DNA of 64,000 nt from assembly GCF_965638725.1 (NCBI RefSeq), contig NC_134950.1, positions 5,270,101 through 5,334,100 of the forward strand. Reading direction: 5' to 3'. A program made the position numbers and the translations under genes. Shown here in pieces: positions 48,263 through 61,500 of the stretch. Origin of the DNA: Aptenodytes patagonicus (taxonomy: Eukaryota; Chordata; Aves; Sphenisciformes; Spheniscidae). Every line of letters starts with the position of its first letter. The first letter of the stretch is position 1. The notes beneath the pieces were generated by a model. That model was not told where the DNA came from. It saw nothing but the letters and a program-made list of their open reading frames with translations, and made no database searches.

Positions 48263-48882
48263 CATTTCAGCTCTTGCAGCAGAACAGTAATGAAATGTAA
48301 AAGCAGTGAATGAAAAAAGCTCCAAATAGAAATTCAGGAGAATAATATATATAAGGGCAGAGGGCTCTTTAATTTAACATACAAATCCCTAACACTTCAC
48401 AGGCTGGTAGCTCAAGCCAGACAAGTTCTGACTACAGATAAGCTGCATATTTTTAATGCTGGAGAGTTCACCTGAGGATATGACAGATTCTCCACCACCT
48501 GAAGTCTGTAAAACTCACAGTCTAGCTCATCCGAAGGTATGACTGTAACACTCCACCTTGTTTTATGTAAAGTGAAAGTTACAAAGGTTCCTTCTGAATT
48601 TAAAAATATATGGCTACAATCTATGGCTACCATAAATCTAAAAGATTAGATCCCAGCATTTACTTACTTCTCCCTCAGTTTGCCTCTGCATGAACTTCAG
48701 CTTTTTAGTTTTCAAGGTTTATGAGCAATGCTTAAAGAATTGAAGGTCACCAAGCCAGGAGCGCTGATCAGAGAGCTCTCATGTTCAGTGGCGGAGTCTC
48801 TGAGTGGGCAAAACAAAAACGAAGTGGCAGTTGCTGTTCTCCTTATGGTTTTTGGAGTCAGCAGCAGATTTCCAGGCTCACA
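48263..48882. other. Spacer between CR1 and its 93-bp copy, nothing recognised
   Basis: This is AT-rich unique-looking sequence with no coding or repeat signal that I can name. Confidence 0.55.
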
Positions 48883-48975
48883 ATCAGGTTGGTCAAGCAG
48901 GACCTGCCTTTCATGAACCCATGCTGGCTGGGCCTGATCCCCTGGTTGTCCCGCTCATGCCTTGTGAGCGCCCTC
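48883..48975 (-). mobile_element. 93-bp internal CR1 fragment identical to part of the neighbouring CR1
   Basis: Bases 48883-48975 match 48025-48117 with no difference that I can find by eye, in the same orientation, 858 bp apart. It corresponds to residues 35-65 of the CR1 frame above. It has neither the CR1 3' tail nor similarity in its flanks, so it is not an ordinary 5'-truncated insertion. Confidence 0.92.
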
Positions 48976-49148
48976 CACTTTGAGTGGAGTTTAGCACCCA
49001 CCAGTTTTTCAAGTCTTTGAAAAGTCTTGTGATTGATCAATCAAATATATTACACATATATTACACATTAGCAGACATCAAAGGAAACACAACTTTGCAG
49101 ATCCCCAGAAAACAAAAGACATTGCAGCTAGTGTCCTACATACAATAA

Positions 49149-49689
49149 TGTCCTGGTTTCGGCAGGGATAAAGTTAATTTCCTCCCTAGTAGCTGGTACA
49201 GTGCTGTGTTTTGGATTTAGGATGAGAATAATGTTGATGACACACTGATGTTTTAGTTGTTGCTAAGCAGTGCTTACACTAGTCCAGGATTTTTCAGCTT
49301 CTCATGTCCTGCCAGCGAGAAGCTGGGAGGGGGCACAGCCAGGACAGCTGACCCCAACTGGCCAAAGGGACATTCCATACCATGTGACGTCATGCTTAGT
49401 ACATAAACCGGGGGGGCCACTGCTCGGGGACTGGCTGGGCATCGGTCAGCGGGTGGTGAGCAATTGCACTGTGCATCACTTGCTTTGTATATTCTATTAT
49501 TATTATTACATTATATTATTATTATTATTATTATTTTATTTTAATTATTAAACTGTTTTTATCTCAACCCACGAGTTTTTCTCACTTCTACTCTTCCAAT
49601 TCTCTCCCCCATCCTGCCGAGGGCGGAGGGGAAGGAGTGAGCGAGTGGCTGTGTGGTACTCAGTTGCTGACTGAGGTTAAGCCATGACA
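49149..49689 (+). mobile_element. Solo LTR of an endogenous retrovirus (541 bp)
   Basis: The element starts TGTCCTGGTTTCGGC and ends CCATGACA, with the TG/CA ends of a retroviral LTR. A TATA-like TACATAAA lies near 49400, an ATT-rich stretch at 49494-49540, ATTAAA near 49546, and a GC-rich U5. It closely resembles an LTR I remember as abundant in Neoaves (probably ERV3/ERVL-like; class not certain). No internal gene sequence adjoins it, so it is a solo LTR. ATACAA occurs at 49140-49145 and 49690-49695, but the left copy is three bases away from the TG. Confidence 0.88.
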
Positions 49690-50999
49690 AATACAAACAT
49701 ATTTGATATCTGAAAGGAGAGTGCTAGCTTCTGAACATGCAGTCGTTGGGGATCTGTCCCCAGATGTTTTCTGTGGGTTCCCTAGTCCAGGAGGGTATAC
49801 AATCAAAAGACCATCATCACTGAGAGTGGCCACTGTTCCTGCTAACTGGAAGGACCCCAGTACCACCTGCCTTTCTGTCTTCCTCTGTGATCTGTAGCCT
49901 CTTCTCAGAACTTGACAGTCTGACTTCAGAAATGATGATTTTCTGGTAATGCAACACTGAGTCAGTGCAATAGGCTCAGGTCTGACATGAATCCATGGGA
50001 TCGATAGGTTTAATTATCATTGATTGCATACGATCAGTCACTGTCAGAGGCACCAGATTAAACAGAACATATTTCCTTACACTTGGGAATGGTACCATAG
50101 GAGAAACAAAGCAATGTATCACAAGCAAGTTCAGCACATCAAATTGCAATGAAAGCCTAAGTAGCATATCTAATGAAGATCACTCTAAGCCATACAGAGA
50201 AAGGTTTTTAACTCCCCAGAGTGTTCTGCCCATGAACCAAGAGACAGGTAGTAAATGGTGCTTAAATAAATACCACGTCCAAGCCATAGATTTCTTGTGT
50301 TTGTTAAAGATCTCAGCGGATGTCAAGAAGCTTTTTATTTTTCTGCCACCCTAGGGAAACTGTAAAATGTGTTGCCATTCTCACTGCCATGCAAACAAAC
50401 TTTCCTTGAACAGTTCAGGCAGCAAGAAACTAGCAAGAGGGGAAGAGACTGACGCCACAAGCAAAGCCCAGATGGAATAGCCCACACTGAGTCTTTGTAC
50501 TGAAACTCACCGGATTTTGCCAGACTTAAGTGTCTGATAAAGCCAGGCTGGAGGTCACTGCTGCTGAGACACCCAAAGAGATCCCACATCCAGTCCTTTG
50601 ATGCATGAACTTTATGAGGACTTGCATTCAGTAGGATGCAATGACTCTCATATTGAAGGTATTGGTTCAGCAGGGGTCAGGCCATTAGCATAAAGGTATG
50701 TCTAATAGAGAAATCTTTCCAGTACTTTGCAGATGTCACTGTTGAAAAGTTCAAACTGAAACTTCTTCCTGTAATGCAAGCCTGTTTTCTTTTGTTCCAT
50801 TTTCTGGAGATTTAGAAAACAGATTATTATATTCCTGTTTGCAACAAGCCTTTTATGTACATGAAGCTTGTTGAAGAGCTTCATATGAGACTTACTAAAG
50901 TTAAACAAGCACCGAGCCTGTCAGTCTTTCTGCTCTGGTCATGTTTTCCACATCTCTGGTAGTGCTTTTCTCCTCTGAACTATTGCTACACATCTTTAT
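49690..50999. other. Intergenic, nothing recognised
   Basis: No repeat family, RNA gene or supported coding frame was seen on either strand. Confidence 0.5.
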
Positions 51000-51760
51000 T
51001 GAGCAGTCACATTCAAATTGAATACAATATGGCATCTGAAGTCTTTTTAGTGCCAAAGTAAGGACTACTGCACATCTGGAAAGTTATAACCCTGTTTGTT
51101 CACTCTTGTATGTCTCTTTTTTCACAAGCAATTGAGCTTGTCATCTACTGTGATACCACAGTTTGCTACAGAGCTGCTATTGTCAAATTTTGGTTTTGGT
51201 GTATTTGTATAAGCTGGAGTTTGTAACCTTGCACTTGTCCCTGCTGAATTTCAGCTTCCCCCCTCCCACCCCAGACAGGTTATACAATTCTTCAAAATCA
51301 TTCTGAATTCAAATCCTGTCCTCCTGTGCTTACAATGCCTCCGAGCTTTATGCCATCTGAAAATTTAATAACCATACTCTCTTTTCTATCGTCTAATTCG
51401 TTAATGAAAACACATGCCAGGATTGGAACCAGAACAGACCTGGCTGAACTCCACTTTCTACATCCTTCCACTCTGACAAAGCACCACTGATAACCTTTCT
51501 GATACGTTATCAAATCAGCTTTGCACCCAATTTATCATTGTCTCATCTAGACCATGCTGCTGCGGCTTGCTTATGAGAATGTCACATGCAACTATTTTGA
51601 AAACCTTAGTAATGGTAAGATTTGTGACAGCCGCTTTTCCTTTATTCTTAAAGCCTGTTACATTGCTAAAAGTGGAGATTAGATCAGTTCAACAAAATTT
51701 ATTCTTGACAAATCCACATGGGCAACTTGTCCTTGCTGCTACATGAAGCAGCTGCTGCTG
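51000..51760 (-). mobile_element. Ancient CR1/L3-clade LINE relic (reverse transcriptase)
   Basis: On the minus strand the frame near 51430-51330 reads VLVPILACVFINELDD, then IKFSDGIKLGG. This lines up with motif B to C of the young CR1 ([16 protein letters not shown], then [11 protein letters not shown]), but the catalytic FADD has become FSDG. To the left, the reverse of CTTGCACTTGTCCCTGCTGA suits the CR1-clade CNADKCKVLH-type segment. Stops and frameshifts are frequent, so it is an old, dead copy. Confidence 0.75.
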
Positions 51761-53129
51761 TGACTTGTTATCTTCCAGGCACTTACGAATTGTGCATTTG
51801 TTCCAGAATTTTTGCAAGGCTTGAAGGCAAGTGAGCATCATTTCCCATTCCTCTCCCCCAACAAAAACAAAAAAAAAAGAGAAAAAAATGCCTTTTAGCT
51901 TAGACTATATATATTCTTTATAGCTACCATGACTTTTTGGCCTTGCACAGGCCTGGTGCTGTGTGAAACAACTATCTTTAATGCAACAGCAACTTGCTGC
52001 TTCAGCCTCAGGAGAAAGTTTCAGGGCTGGTCAGGGACCAGGACTCCAGCAGAGCTCATTAGAGCACAAGTGCATCCAGGCTGGAAGGATTTGGTACAGT
52101 CTGTACCATGTCACAGCCAGTCCTGATGTGCCCTGGGTGGCCCCATGGTGGTGGTGGAGGGCTACAGCTCCTCTTGCAGTTTGGGAAATGCAGCTCAGAA
52201 ACCTATGGGAAAACATTAACTTCTGTTTCCCTACTTGGTTGCTGTGCAGAGGACTTCAGCCTGGTCATGGTTCAGGCAAAACGCAGTCACTGGGAGGGGG
52301 AAATGACACAAGTCTTGAGGTACCAAACCCATTTTGGTCCTGTCTTGTCAGCTGGGAGCTCTCCTTGGCTTTTCTTTCACGTTCTTTTTTGAAATAGATG
52401 TCCTTAATCCTATTTCTTAGACTCAGAATGGGCCTGAGTAGCATGCAATTTCTAAGAAGGCAGCAGGAAACTGACAGTTTTGATCCAGTAATAACTAGCT
52501 TCAGTAGCTCACAGTGTGCATCTGTGTGTGTTCCCTGAGCAGCTATGTCAACTAGAGGATATCTGCACCCTTCAACTTGTAAAAAGGGTGTTTCAGATCA
52601 GCCCAGACATCTTCTTTTGATCTAGATGAAAGGAGGATTCCTTTTTGTTCTCAACACTACCGCTGGCTGTTAGGAGGTTTGCCCTTTGCATTGGGTCTGT
52701 ACGTTCGCAGAAAAAATAGGAAAAAAAGTTAGCTCACATAGGCTAAATATCTGCCAGACTGATTGCTTCTGCATAGTTTTCACACATAAAACACTCTTGG
52801 ATTTCAGGTATTTCTAAACATCCACGCAGCAATAACAGTACGGTTCTGTGTCTGGTTACTATTTGCAAAGTTTCCTTTTCAGATGTAAAGCAGGCCTTAT
52901 CCAGACTGAATAACTGTGATTTGTTCCTAGAGCACTAATAAACCTAAATTATCCCTTATCCCTAAATTTTTGCAACTGTGAGGTTCAAGCACTTTGGTCA
53001 TGCCCTTGATTGCCTCTTCTGGTGCTTGGTGGTGTCAGGGTTTGTGCAACTGGGAAGAGTTGCATGGCCTATGGTATGTGGGATTGAGAGGCAAAGCTTC
53101 TCTGTAGACACCTTTTGAGTCTATCAAAA
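51761..53129. other. Intergenic, nothing recognised
   Basis: I see an A-rich run near 51865-51890 and GGTGG runs near 52150. A frame of 144 codons at 51963-52397 shows no motif. Confidence 0.5.
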
Positions 53130-53205
53130 GGCTACCTGCCCTTCCAAGAAGTTAGACTTGATGACCCTGCTTGTTCCTTCCAGTTCTGTGTTCTTAGTTG
53201 TCTCT
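53130..53205 (+). mobile_element. Probable old CR1 3' end
   Basis: GTTAGACTTGATGACCCTGC followed by TTGTTCCTTCCAGTTCTGTG resembles the CR1 terminal consensus (CTAGATGACC, then CCTTCCA) with many substitutions. It lacks a clear ATTCTATG tail. Confidence 0.55.
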
Positions 53206-55214
53206 TTGCTTATTAGGTAATGTTGTTTGTTGGGAACATGCCACACTGATGCTCTGTATATCTAGACTCTTTCTGTTTGAAATGTTAAGGTTATTTTCCT
53301 TTTTATACTGTTTGTACTGTACAGGCTGACGCCAGTTCTGCACCGTACTGACACATCCTGCACACTCATATACGCTGGGATTTTTTTTTTCCTAGAAAAC
53401 TTTTGATGACCTCACTGAATGAAACTAGAAAAGAAAATGAAACGAGTTATATGATGCCATGGGTATGTGTGCATGTGAATTCTGCATCCTCATTTAGCAG
53501 AGCCATTAATTAGGCAGATGCCCTGTACCGATCCCAGTTCCTCGCCCTGTTTTAATATTCAAAGCACTTTACAGACTCTTCTGGATGTCATTGTGTTCAT
53601 GCCAGACCTTCAGATGTTTCTTCAGAAAGAAAGATAATAAAGGACTGACAATGTACAGAAAAAAACTAGCACTTGCTTTATTTGATAGGTAAATTGTGAC
53701 TGGAAACAGCTTGCATTTCAGACTGGTAGAAAGACCCCAAGCCAAAATTATCTTCTTCCTCTGTAGAGAACAGCACATAGGATGTTTTACAATTATTTTC
53801 AAAATGAAATGTGTTTTTTCAGTTGCAAAAGTCCTGCCTTGCCCCCTCCCAAAAATTAAATAAGCACAGTGTTTTATTTCAGAAATATCAAAAGTTTGTC
53901 TGTAACTTTTCTTACTGCAGACAATAGTAACAAATCTGCATCTTATTTTATTTTTCTTTCTGTGAACACTGCATGTGTCATACGTTGGCAAAATACAGAC
54001 ATTGTTGTTGGAGAAAAACCTGAAGGTTTTTTAATGTAATCCCCTGGATAAAGTGAGGGGGCTACAGGCATAATGTCAAGTTGGTGTTTTCAGAGCTGGA
54101 GCTGTTAAGCTGTGGGATCATTCAGGAGTCGGCAGACTGATTCCCTCTTATCTCCAGGATCGATTGCAGTCATTAGTCTCTGGCACTGATTGCAAAAAGC
54201 TCCTTAGGCAAAGGGTCCCAAACAGATTCCCACTGAGGACCCCTCCATGTGACAGCAGTGCTGTGTATTGCCAGCCTTGTTGGTGCTTCTTGGAGAAGAA
54301 AGGAGGACCTGAGGGACTCCAGAGCAAAGCTCTTCTCCAGAGGAATTCCCTGCAGGCCCAGCTTACTAGAGCTGACGGGTGTTTCCTTGAATAGGATGCT
54401 CTAAGGTACAAACTGCTCCCTGGGTAGGGTTACTTATATATTTTTTGAACACACTTGTCAGCAGTCTTCTGCAGGCATCTCCTAACAAACGGGTCCTGGC
54501 TTGATCCCACAGGGGAACTGTTACAGTGATAGGCTGCAGTGAGCTCTCAAATTTAATATCTGCTACAGAGAAGTCAACCGTCTCAGCTATGGATCCCTGC
54601 CCTTCACTTGAATCTGCGCCAGAGAGGTCTAAAACAAGTCTTGGAAACATTGAGGCCAAACAAAGTTTTGGAGGTGATAGGGCGGTATTAATTGCACACC
54701 GTGGTGCTCAGTGGCCATTTCTGTATATGCAAGTCTATGCCTGTAATCCTCAGGTCAGTGAATATGGCTGAACTAGTGGGTGTCTCCTGGCTACACACCT
54801 GGAAAAAAAATCTGGAGGGTTTAACCTGCTGGAAATGGTGCCTGGAAGCAGACGACCAGTCTGTTGTACACACCCTGAGCATGAAGGTCAGAGCTTACAG
54901 ATGGATTTGCATATACAGTTTCCTGAAAGTGAGACTTCCCACCCCCAAAATTCCCAACAGAGCTTAGAGCCTCAAAAGCTGGGTTGTATTACAACAGGAA
55001 CTAGGGCACTAATAATTTTAAACAGAAGAAAGCTCAGAGTGGGAGAGAGCAAATGAAAACTGGTTTATAAACAGAGCTGTGTACTGGCAATGGGGTCCTT
55101 TATTTGAGATTTGTTGTCTCTCCATTAATCTTTCAGTAGTTTCTGGGATTGCAACATACTGCACATGGTACCCTCTAGAGTAGTTTCTTTTCATCCCTTA
55201 TTAGTCCTGGCTGC
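53206..55214. other. Intergenic, nothing recognised
   Basis: No supported gene, RNA or repeat was seen. Frames of up to 140 codons carry no family motif. Confidence 0.5.
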
Positions 55215-55590
55215 CTGTCTCTGGAAGAAGAGCCATACTGGTTCAGATCAAGGGTTATCTTGGACCATCTGTGCAGTATTGTCTCTCTAATTACGGCCAT
55301 AAAAAGTAGCCTAAGGAAAAATATGAACAAGGAAAAAACATTTAATACTACCCTCTAATGCTTTGCCAGTTTCTGAGTACTTACGGTTCAGGAGAGACCT
55401 TAAACTGATGTAGCTTGTCTGCTTAGCAGATAATCCCAGAATCTCTCTTCCAAATACCAGTCCAGTCTGCTTTGAGCCCACACAAACTTCTTGCATCCAC
55501 ATCATCTTTGGCAAGGAGTTTCCCAGGTATACAGCCCATTTCATAAAGAATCACCTCCTTTTGAAGCCTCCACTGTACTCTGAACAGTCA
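55215..55590 (-). mobile_element. Ancient CR1-clade LINE 3' end (reptile-type)
   Basis: On the + strand, GCCATACTGGTTCAGATCAA, then GTGCAGTATTGTCTCTC, and later GGCAAGGAGTTTCCCAGG with AATCACCTCCTTTTG match the antisense 3' end of a CR1 I remember as abundant in turtles and crocodiles. The minus frame reads LGNSLPKMMWMQEV, lining up with the LPREVVESP segment of the young CR1. It is a dead relic predating bird-specific CR1 bursts. Confidence 0.7.
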
Positions 55591-58500
55591 GTCGCCATCC
55601 ACCCTCTTTTTGCTGCTTGTGAGATATGGGCACCTTCTGCCCATGCTGCAGCCTCCCTCCTGGCCATGTTTCTTCTCTGCCCGTTCCACATGTCGCCTTG
55701 AAAGCTTTTCTCTTCCAGGCATGTTTAGTTATTCTAAGGAAGGCACAAGCTTCTCCCTTCTTGATGCTTTTACCTGGCCAGGTTGTTGCATCACCAGCAA
55801 AAGGAAAACAGATGGCCTCCCTTCTTACTGCTCAACTACAGCCTTTGGAAGGAAAACACATAAACAACACGTGAGGCACATATGACTGGTCTCACTGAGG
55901 TTTTTATTGTGGTTTAAGGAATCCCTTCTTTTTTTTCCAGCCCCCTCCACTCCAGCAGTTTTTCTTTGCTCAAAAAATGGCACTTCTTTTTCAATTAAAA
56001 TAGAACAAGGACTGTTTTTGAGCAAATATGTTAATTGAAACTAAACATGTTTGGGGCTGAATTGCAAGGTCTCTGTGGGATAAAGGACATTCCAGTAATA
56101 CTAAAAAGAAAAGATGCAGAGTCATCTAGTATGACAGTACAAGCTAGATCTATAGTAAAGACTGCTCTAGTTCCACTCACTTCTGTACAACTGCAGCAAT
56201 TTACTGCGCTTGACCTTTAGCATGAGATTTAGAAAGGAAATGTTTGATATTCTGCTCTGTTTGCAAGAAACCTATGAGGCAGATAAGTAATACTGCCTTC
56301 TTTTCCAGATTGTTCCCTGAATAATTTCTTTGATACACAATCAGAATTCAGAGACCTTGATTTCTTGCTCACCGATCTCTTAGGAAGAGAGAGCCTGCCA
56401 TTGAACACACTACATCTTGCCATCACAAGCCCATACACTCCTGTTTTAAAATTCTTCCTTAAAGTCCTTCAAGAATTATACTAAGAATCAGCACAAGTCT
56501 ATTCCTTAGGGAAAAATCCGTGAAGCTTGTGGAAATCTGCGTATCCTCGAGGTTAGCATTCTGGCTTTGCTTCCTCCAGCGCATTGTGTGACTTGGGAAT
56601 CAGTTTTAAATTTCACATGAAATTACCTCTACAGGAGTCCCATCATAAACACACAATCTAGCGTGCATCAAAGAAATGGATCTTTTCTGCAGTGTTCACT
56701 GGCGAGTGGTGCCAGCTATATGTGAAGTCATCGCAGAGTATTTTCTACTGGTTATTCTGAAACCCAGAATTCTTTTAATAATGGTGGAGAAGAACATTGA
56801 TTTAGTTCTTGCCATGTTCATTTTACTCTAGAACTTCAATATTCATATCCAGATACCTGCATATAGCCTTCCAGCATTATTTCTGCCTCTTTTGAAGACA
56901 GAATGGAAATTGCATTTCTGAGACCTTTAAGCGCTGAGCTTTGCAGGACCATCACTGTATTAGAGTACTATAAAATATCTACACAATATCTATCCATAAA
57001 CCATCAGATGAAGCTCCCATACTAGAAACTGCACTAAGAGAGTGCTGCAAAGCTGCACATACAATGTTTTAGGCCATGTTTCAGAACTAGGGTATGATGA
57101 AGAGCACTGGGGGAAAAGGACCAGTTTTCAGGAAGGAGCCTCTCGAGGGTGGCATCCAGGTCTTTAAGAAGCTGAGTTGCATTCATGCAGTTAAGTATGT
57201 AAATCCAAAAGCCAGTCTACGATACTGGCCATTTTGTATGTCCAATACTGATCTTTCCTACAGAATAACATCTCTCGTTATTAATGAAGAACACAGGCTT
57301 TCTCTTTAATCCTCCCACTCACTTGCTGTTGAAGTGATATTTACTGAGTAAATCACAAGTGCTTTTTTTTTTTTTCATTATTACTTTGGGTCTTGTCTTT
57401 CATTCCTTGCCTACTTGACTACTAAAGTAGTCCATAAGGCCAAGTGAAACCATTTACTAACCTAGGCAGCAGAGTTTTAGACTGGATTTTGTCGCATCTA
57501 TTGAAGCATGCTAACTTTTGTACATGAATAGCTTGTCCAAAATGGTGTCCAAAACGAAAATGAGATTTCACAAGACCAGGCATACTTGTGCCTCTCTGTT
57601 GCTGCTTTTTTTTTTCCCCCCTGATGCAAGTGAATTTTGTGCAGTTTTCAGTACATAACATATTATTTATACATAAACTTGCTACAGATAACAGTGCTAG
57701 AGATAGCAGCAGGGATCAAGGGCTATGGTATTTTTGTATGGAGAAATTTTATAAATGAAAAGTGCTGTGAAAATGCAAGGCATGAATACATTATGGCCTC
57801 CTCAGCTTTCAGAGCTAAGGGCTCACTAAATGTAATTACTTCAGTCACATGCTTTCTCCATGCCATGGTAATAGAACAGAAGGAAGACATAAAGTATAGT
57901 GACTGATAAACTCCTTTGGCCCAGACTTCATTCATTCATTCACATGTGGAAAACAAAATGCCTACTGAAGTACTTTTTGCTGCCTTCATGGTGAAGTTAT
58001 TAAGGACCAGGCTGGAATTATCATAATAGTAAGTATTCTGGGCCATTATGTATCTGGTTCAACAGCTGAAGAGATAAGCACACCCCTTGCCTCCAGAAAT
58101 TAATATCAGCTTAGTATGAGACTGTGGTCAATGAGCATTCACGTTCACACTTGTCTGCCTGGGCTAATGCTAAGGGATTTGAGAAAACGGTAAATGGAGA
58201 AAAGACATCGAATTGTACAGGTGGGATTGCTATTCAGTCTCTGCTTACTGGACCAAGGCTTGAAAAGTCATCAGGTAATGTGGTGAAGAACAAGTCCAGC
58301 ACAGCAAGTGTCACAGGATGCTTGTCTTTACTCAGGGAGAGGAGCGACATGATAAATTAGAGACAGAGGAAGACAAGGCTGATATTACATAGGCTGCTTA
58401 ATTTAGCTGCTGCTCACTCACCTATCAAAGGTATCTCAGGCTAGACTAGATTCAGTATGCTGGCCCACAGTAGCATCTCATTGTATATAGATTTTTCTGG

Positions 58501-61500
58501 CTGCTGAATGTTTTTATCAAGATCTCTGGAACAACAACAAAAAAAAGAGCAAAGTCAATAAGATTGTGTGCAAGTTATTGAAGAACCTTAAATCCTTAGG
58601 GTTAGCAGCAGTAGTTTCTATCCATTTTTTATGTAATAGCTGTGGAAGTTGTCTGGGAGCACGACAAAGTGTTTTCAGAAAAAGATTGCTTTTATTCTGT
58701 TGACAGTCTTCTATTTATAGTTGGCAAATATTTCCACAGCACAGGTTTATGAGCACTCTGTAGGCTTTGGTATCATGACTCAAGCTTAAGCCAGTTATAG
58801 CCATACAGGAGGTTGTATGTGAGGCTTTTTTGCTGGGAGGAGCAATAGAGGATCCAACAGTTACAGTCATCTGAAGAACAGAGCTGCCAGCCATAAGGTC
58901 CAATAATGAAGAAAAAAATGTGTAATGCCTTAAAAAGTCAAGCTTAATAGTTTGGTTTGCCAATGAATAAAAAAAAAAATAGAGGTAAGGTGCCCAAAAG
59001 CTGTGAGTCCCTTTGCTTCAATATATTCAGTGACAATGATGAGGAAACAGATCCCAAGCAGAAAGTCAACAGTCTACACCTCAAACTGTGGGTACTTGCT
59101 GACTATAATCGCTGCTGAAGGTGCAGCTATCTTTGTGCTCTGTCCTGTGGGATGCCTTACTCAGAGTACCAAAATATTGTTCAACAGATCTGGAGAACAA
59201 TTACAACATTGTGTGCTTCTTTGGATGCAAAGCAATGCTACGCTTGTGTGCCAGTCAAACATTTGGTGGGGGGGAAGTGAGCCGTAAAACTTAGGCAATG
59301 TGGAAGAGATCTTCCTTTTTCAAAGCTGGGACAAGAAGAAGAATGTGAGCTTTCAACGTCTCTCACTCAGAAATTGCAGGGGTTTGCATGCTATCCTTAA
59401 TAGTGCAGTGAATATCAGCTCTTCTTTTCCCAAAGAGGTTAAGCTGCCCCAGCATCTTCTGACATTCAGATCAGTCCATCATTTGCTACGTGTGAACTGT
59501 CAGGTTCAACATCTTGGACATGTTCCCTGCAGACTTATCCCTTGTACCCCAGGCAAGCACACACTGGGAGTGTTCAGTACATACAGGAGGGGATTTGAAC
59601 AACCAACCACAGAGAGTGTCACTGACATCCCATGGGAGTCTGTATCTGTCTGAGGTGGATTACAAGATCCTTTCAGAGTAGAGACGTTAAGGGAAAATAA
59701 GGAGAATCATGGCAGTATTTGAAATGTATGTCTTGCACATGCCTTGCACTCTATCTAATATGCCCACTTCTTTGGGAAACATGGGGCTATTTATTCATGT
59801 TGAAATAAAACCAAAAGATAGAGACATTAATAATTGGAGGAAAGTTTTTTAGGGGCAGATATGTAAAGCTTGCGGGAGTTTGCCAAGGGCAAGACAAAGT
59901 GTACGGCAACCCGTATTGTATCTGGATACTGGGGTTTATTTAAGAACCAAGGAGACAAGAGTTTTTACCCTACTTGATTATCTCTGACTCACTCACGCAC
60001 TTTGCCACACAGTGTTTACATTCATCAGGATTCATCTCCCCTTCCCTGAAGGGAGGTCACTGCTGGCCTGGGACGTTTGGGAAGAAGGTCATGTCAGTCT
60101 GCACTGTGCTGCTACTCACAGTTACAAATCTTGGGCGTTGCTGGTGAGGTCCCTGAGTGTCCCCCTGGACTTGTTTCTGTGCATCTGCCCATCTCCAGGA
60201 CCTCCCCCCATTTTTGGGATCTTTCCTCCAGACGGGATCTTTCCTCCAGACGGGATCTTCACCACCTTCTTTCCAGGCCCCCGTTTCTTCTCAAAATCAT
60301 TTCTTTTTTTCAAGTATACGTCTTCTCTTCTTTCCAGACTGAGAGCCCATGGTTTTCCCAGTCTGAACAGTCTAGGTACAGAAGCACAGTAAGTGATCAG
60401 CTTCCTATCTGGTGGTCCTTTTTCATGTCTCTTTACTGATAGGAGGACTCAGGATGTGTCATTTCTGTTTAGACCAGAAGTTACCAAAATTTACAGCCAG
60501 CCTCTACTGGTTGCAGCTAGCAAGTAGCAGGCTTCTGCTTGAGAGTTCAGAAGTTCAATTTCAGACATTTGCCACAAACACACATGCACCCAATTGTCTG
60601 TCATCTTCTTTGCCTACAATAGGTTTATAATCTGAAAAAACAATATGGATCACTAGATAAGAAGTGTTGTCATTCAGGCAATTTAAGCAGTCTTAAATTG
60701 TTGTCTCCAGAAGGCATCACTGGAGTCAGGTGATAGGATTTTTGAAATTTCTGTCTATGGCTTAATAATGAAGTGCTTCCACTTCTTTCATCTCAAAAAC
60801 TGCTTAAATTTGATACTTTCATAAGCCCATCAGAGATCATTCAAAAGCAAACAGCCCTTACTCTTCTTACCTTCAGCATCTTTTTCTCCCTTTTTCTCAT
60901 TTTAGTTGTTGGAGAGACAAATTATGATGGCTACTGTTTTGCCCAACACAGCTGTGCTTTCAGCTACAGAGATGAGATCTCTGATCACAACACACTCGTT
61001 GCTGGGAGGTTGAGCCCAGAAGAGGTCCTGTCGTATGCACACTTGGAGGGCAGATAACTGGGGCAAAAGCAGAAATCTTTGCTGATTTTGACTTTGACAA
61101 TAAGCTTCTCTAGGCAGGGCAGCGTAGCATCTCTTTTGTTTGTTATTTCCATCTATGGGAGTCTTGAAAATGATTAATTAATAATGGCTTTCAATGTATC
61201 ATATAAAAACTTTAGAATTTGTTTAACTGACAGATTGTTGTGATGATTGAGGGTGAGACATTTCTGGCATGGAGTGGTTGGTCTCCCTGCCTTGTCCTCA
61301 CTCTTCATTAGCAATGAAGACCAAACTGTGTAGTGTGAAAGTAAACATTTCAAAGTTCATAGCTCAGCAGCTGGTGAGTCACTCCTGAGCCAAGGGGAAC
61401 GTCAATAAGAAAAGATGCACTGTGAGAGGTGATTAGTTTCTGTAGAGAAATTCAGTGATTCATTATCAAGTCGTGCTGCATTTTAATTGAAAAGGTTGGA

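Noticed and set aside
60773..61057. 94-codon plus-strand frame ending LSPEEVLSYAHLEGR
   Set aside because: It looked protein-like at first, but there is no recognisable family and no supporting neighbouring exon.
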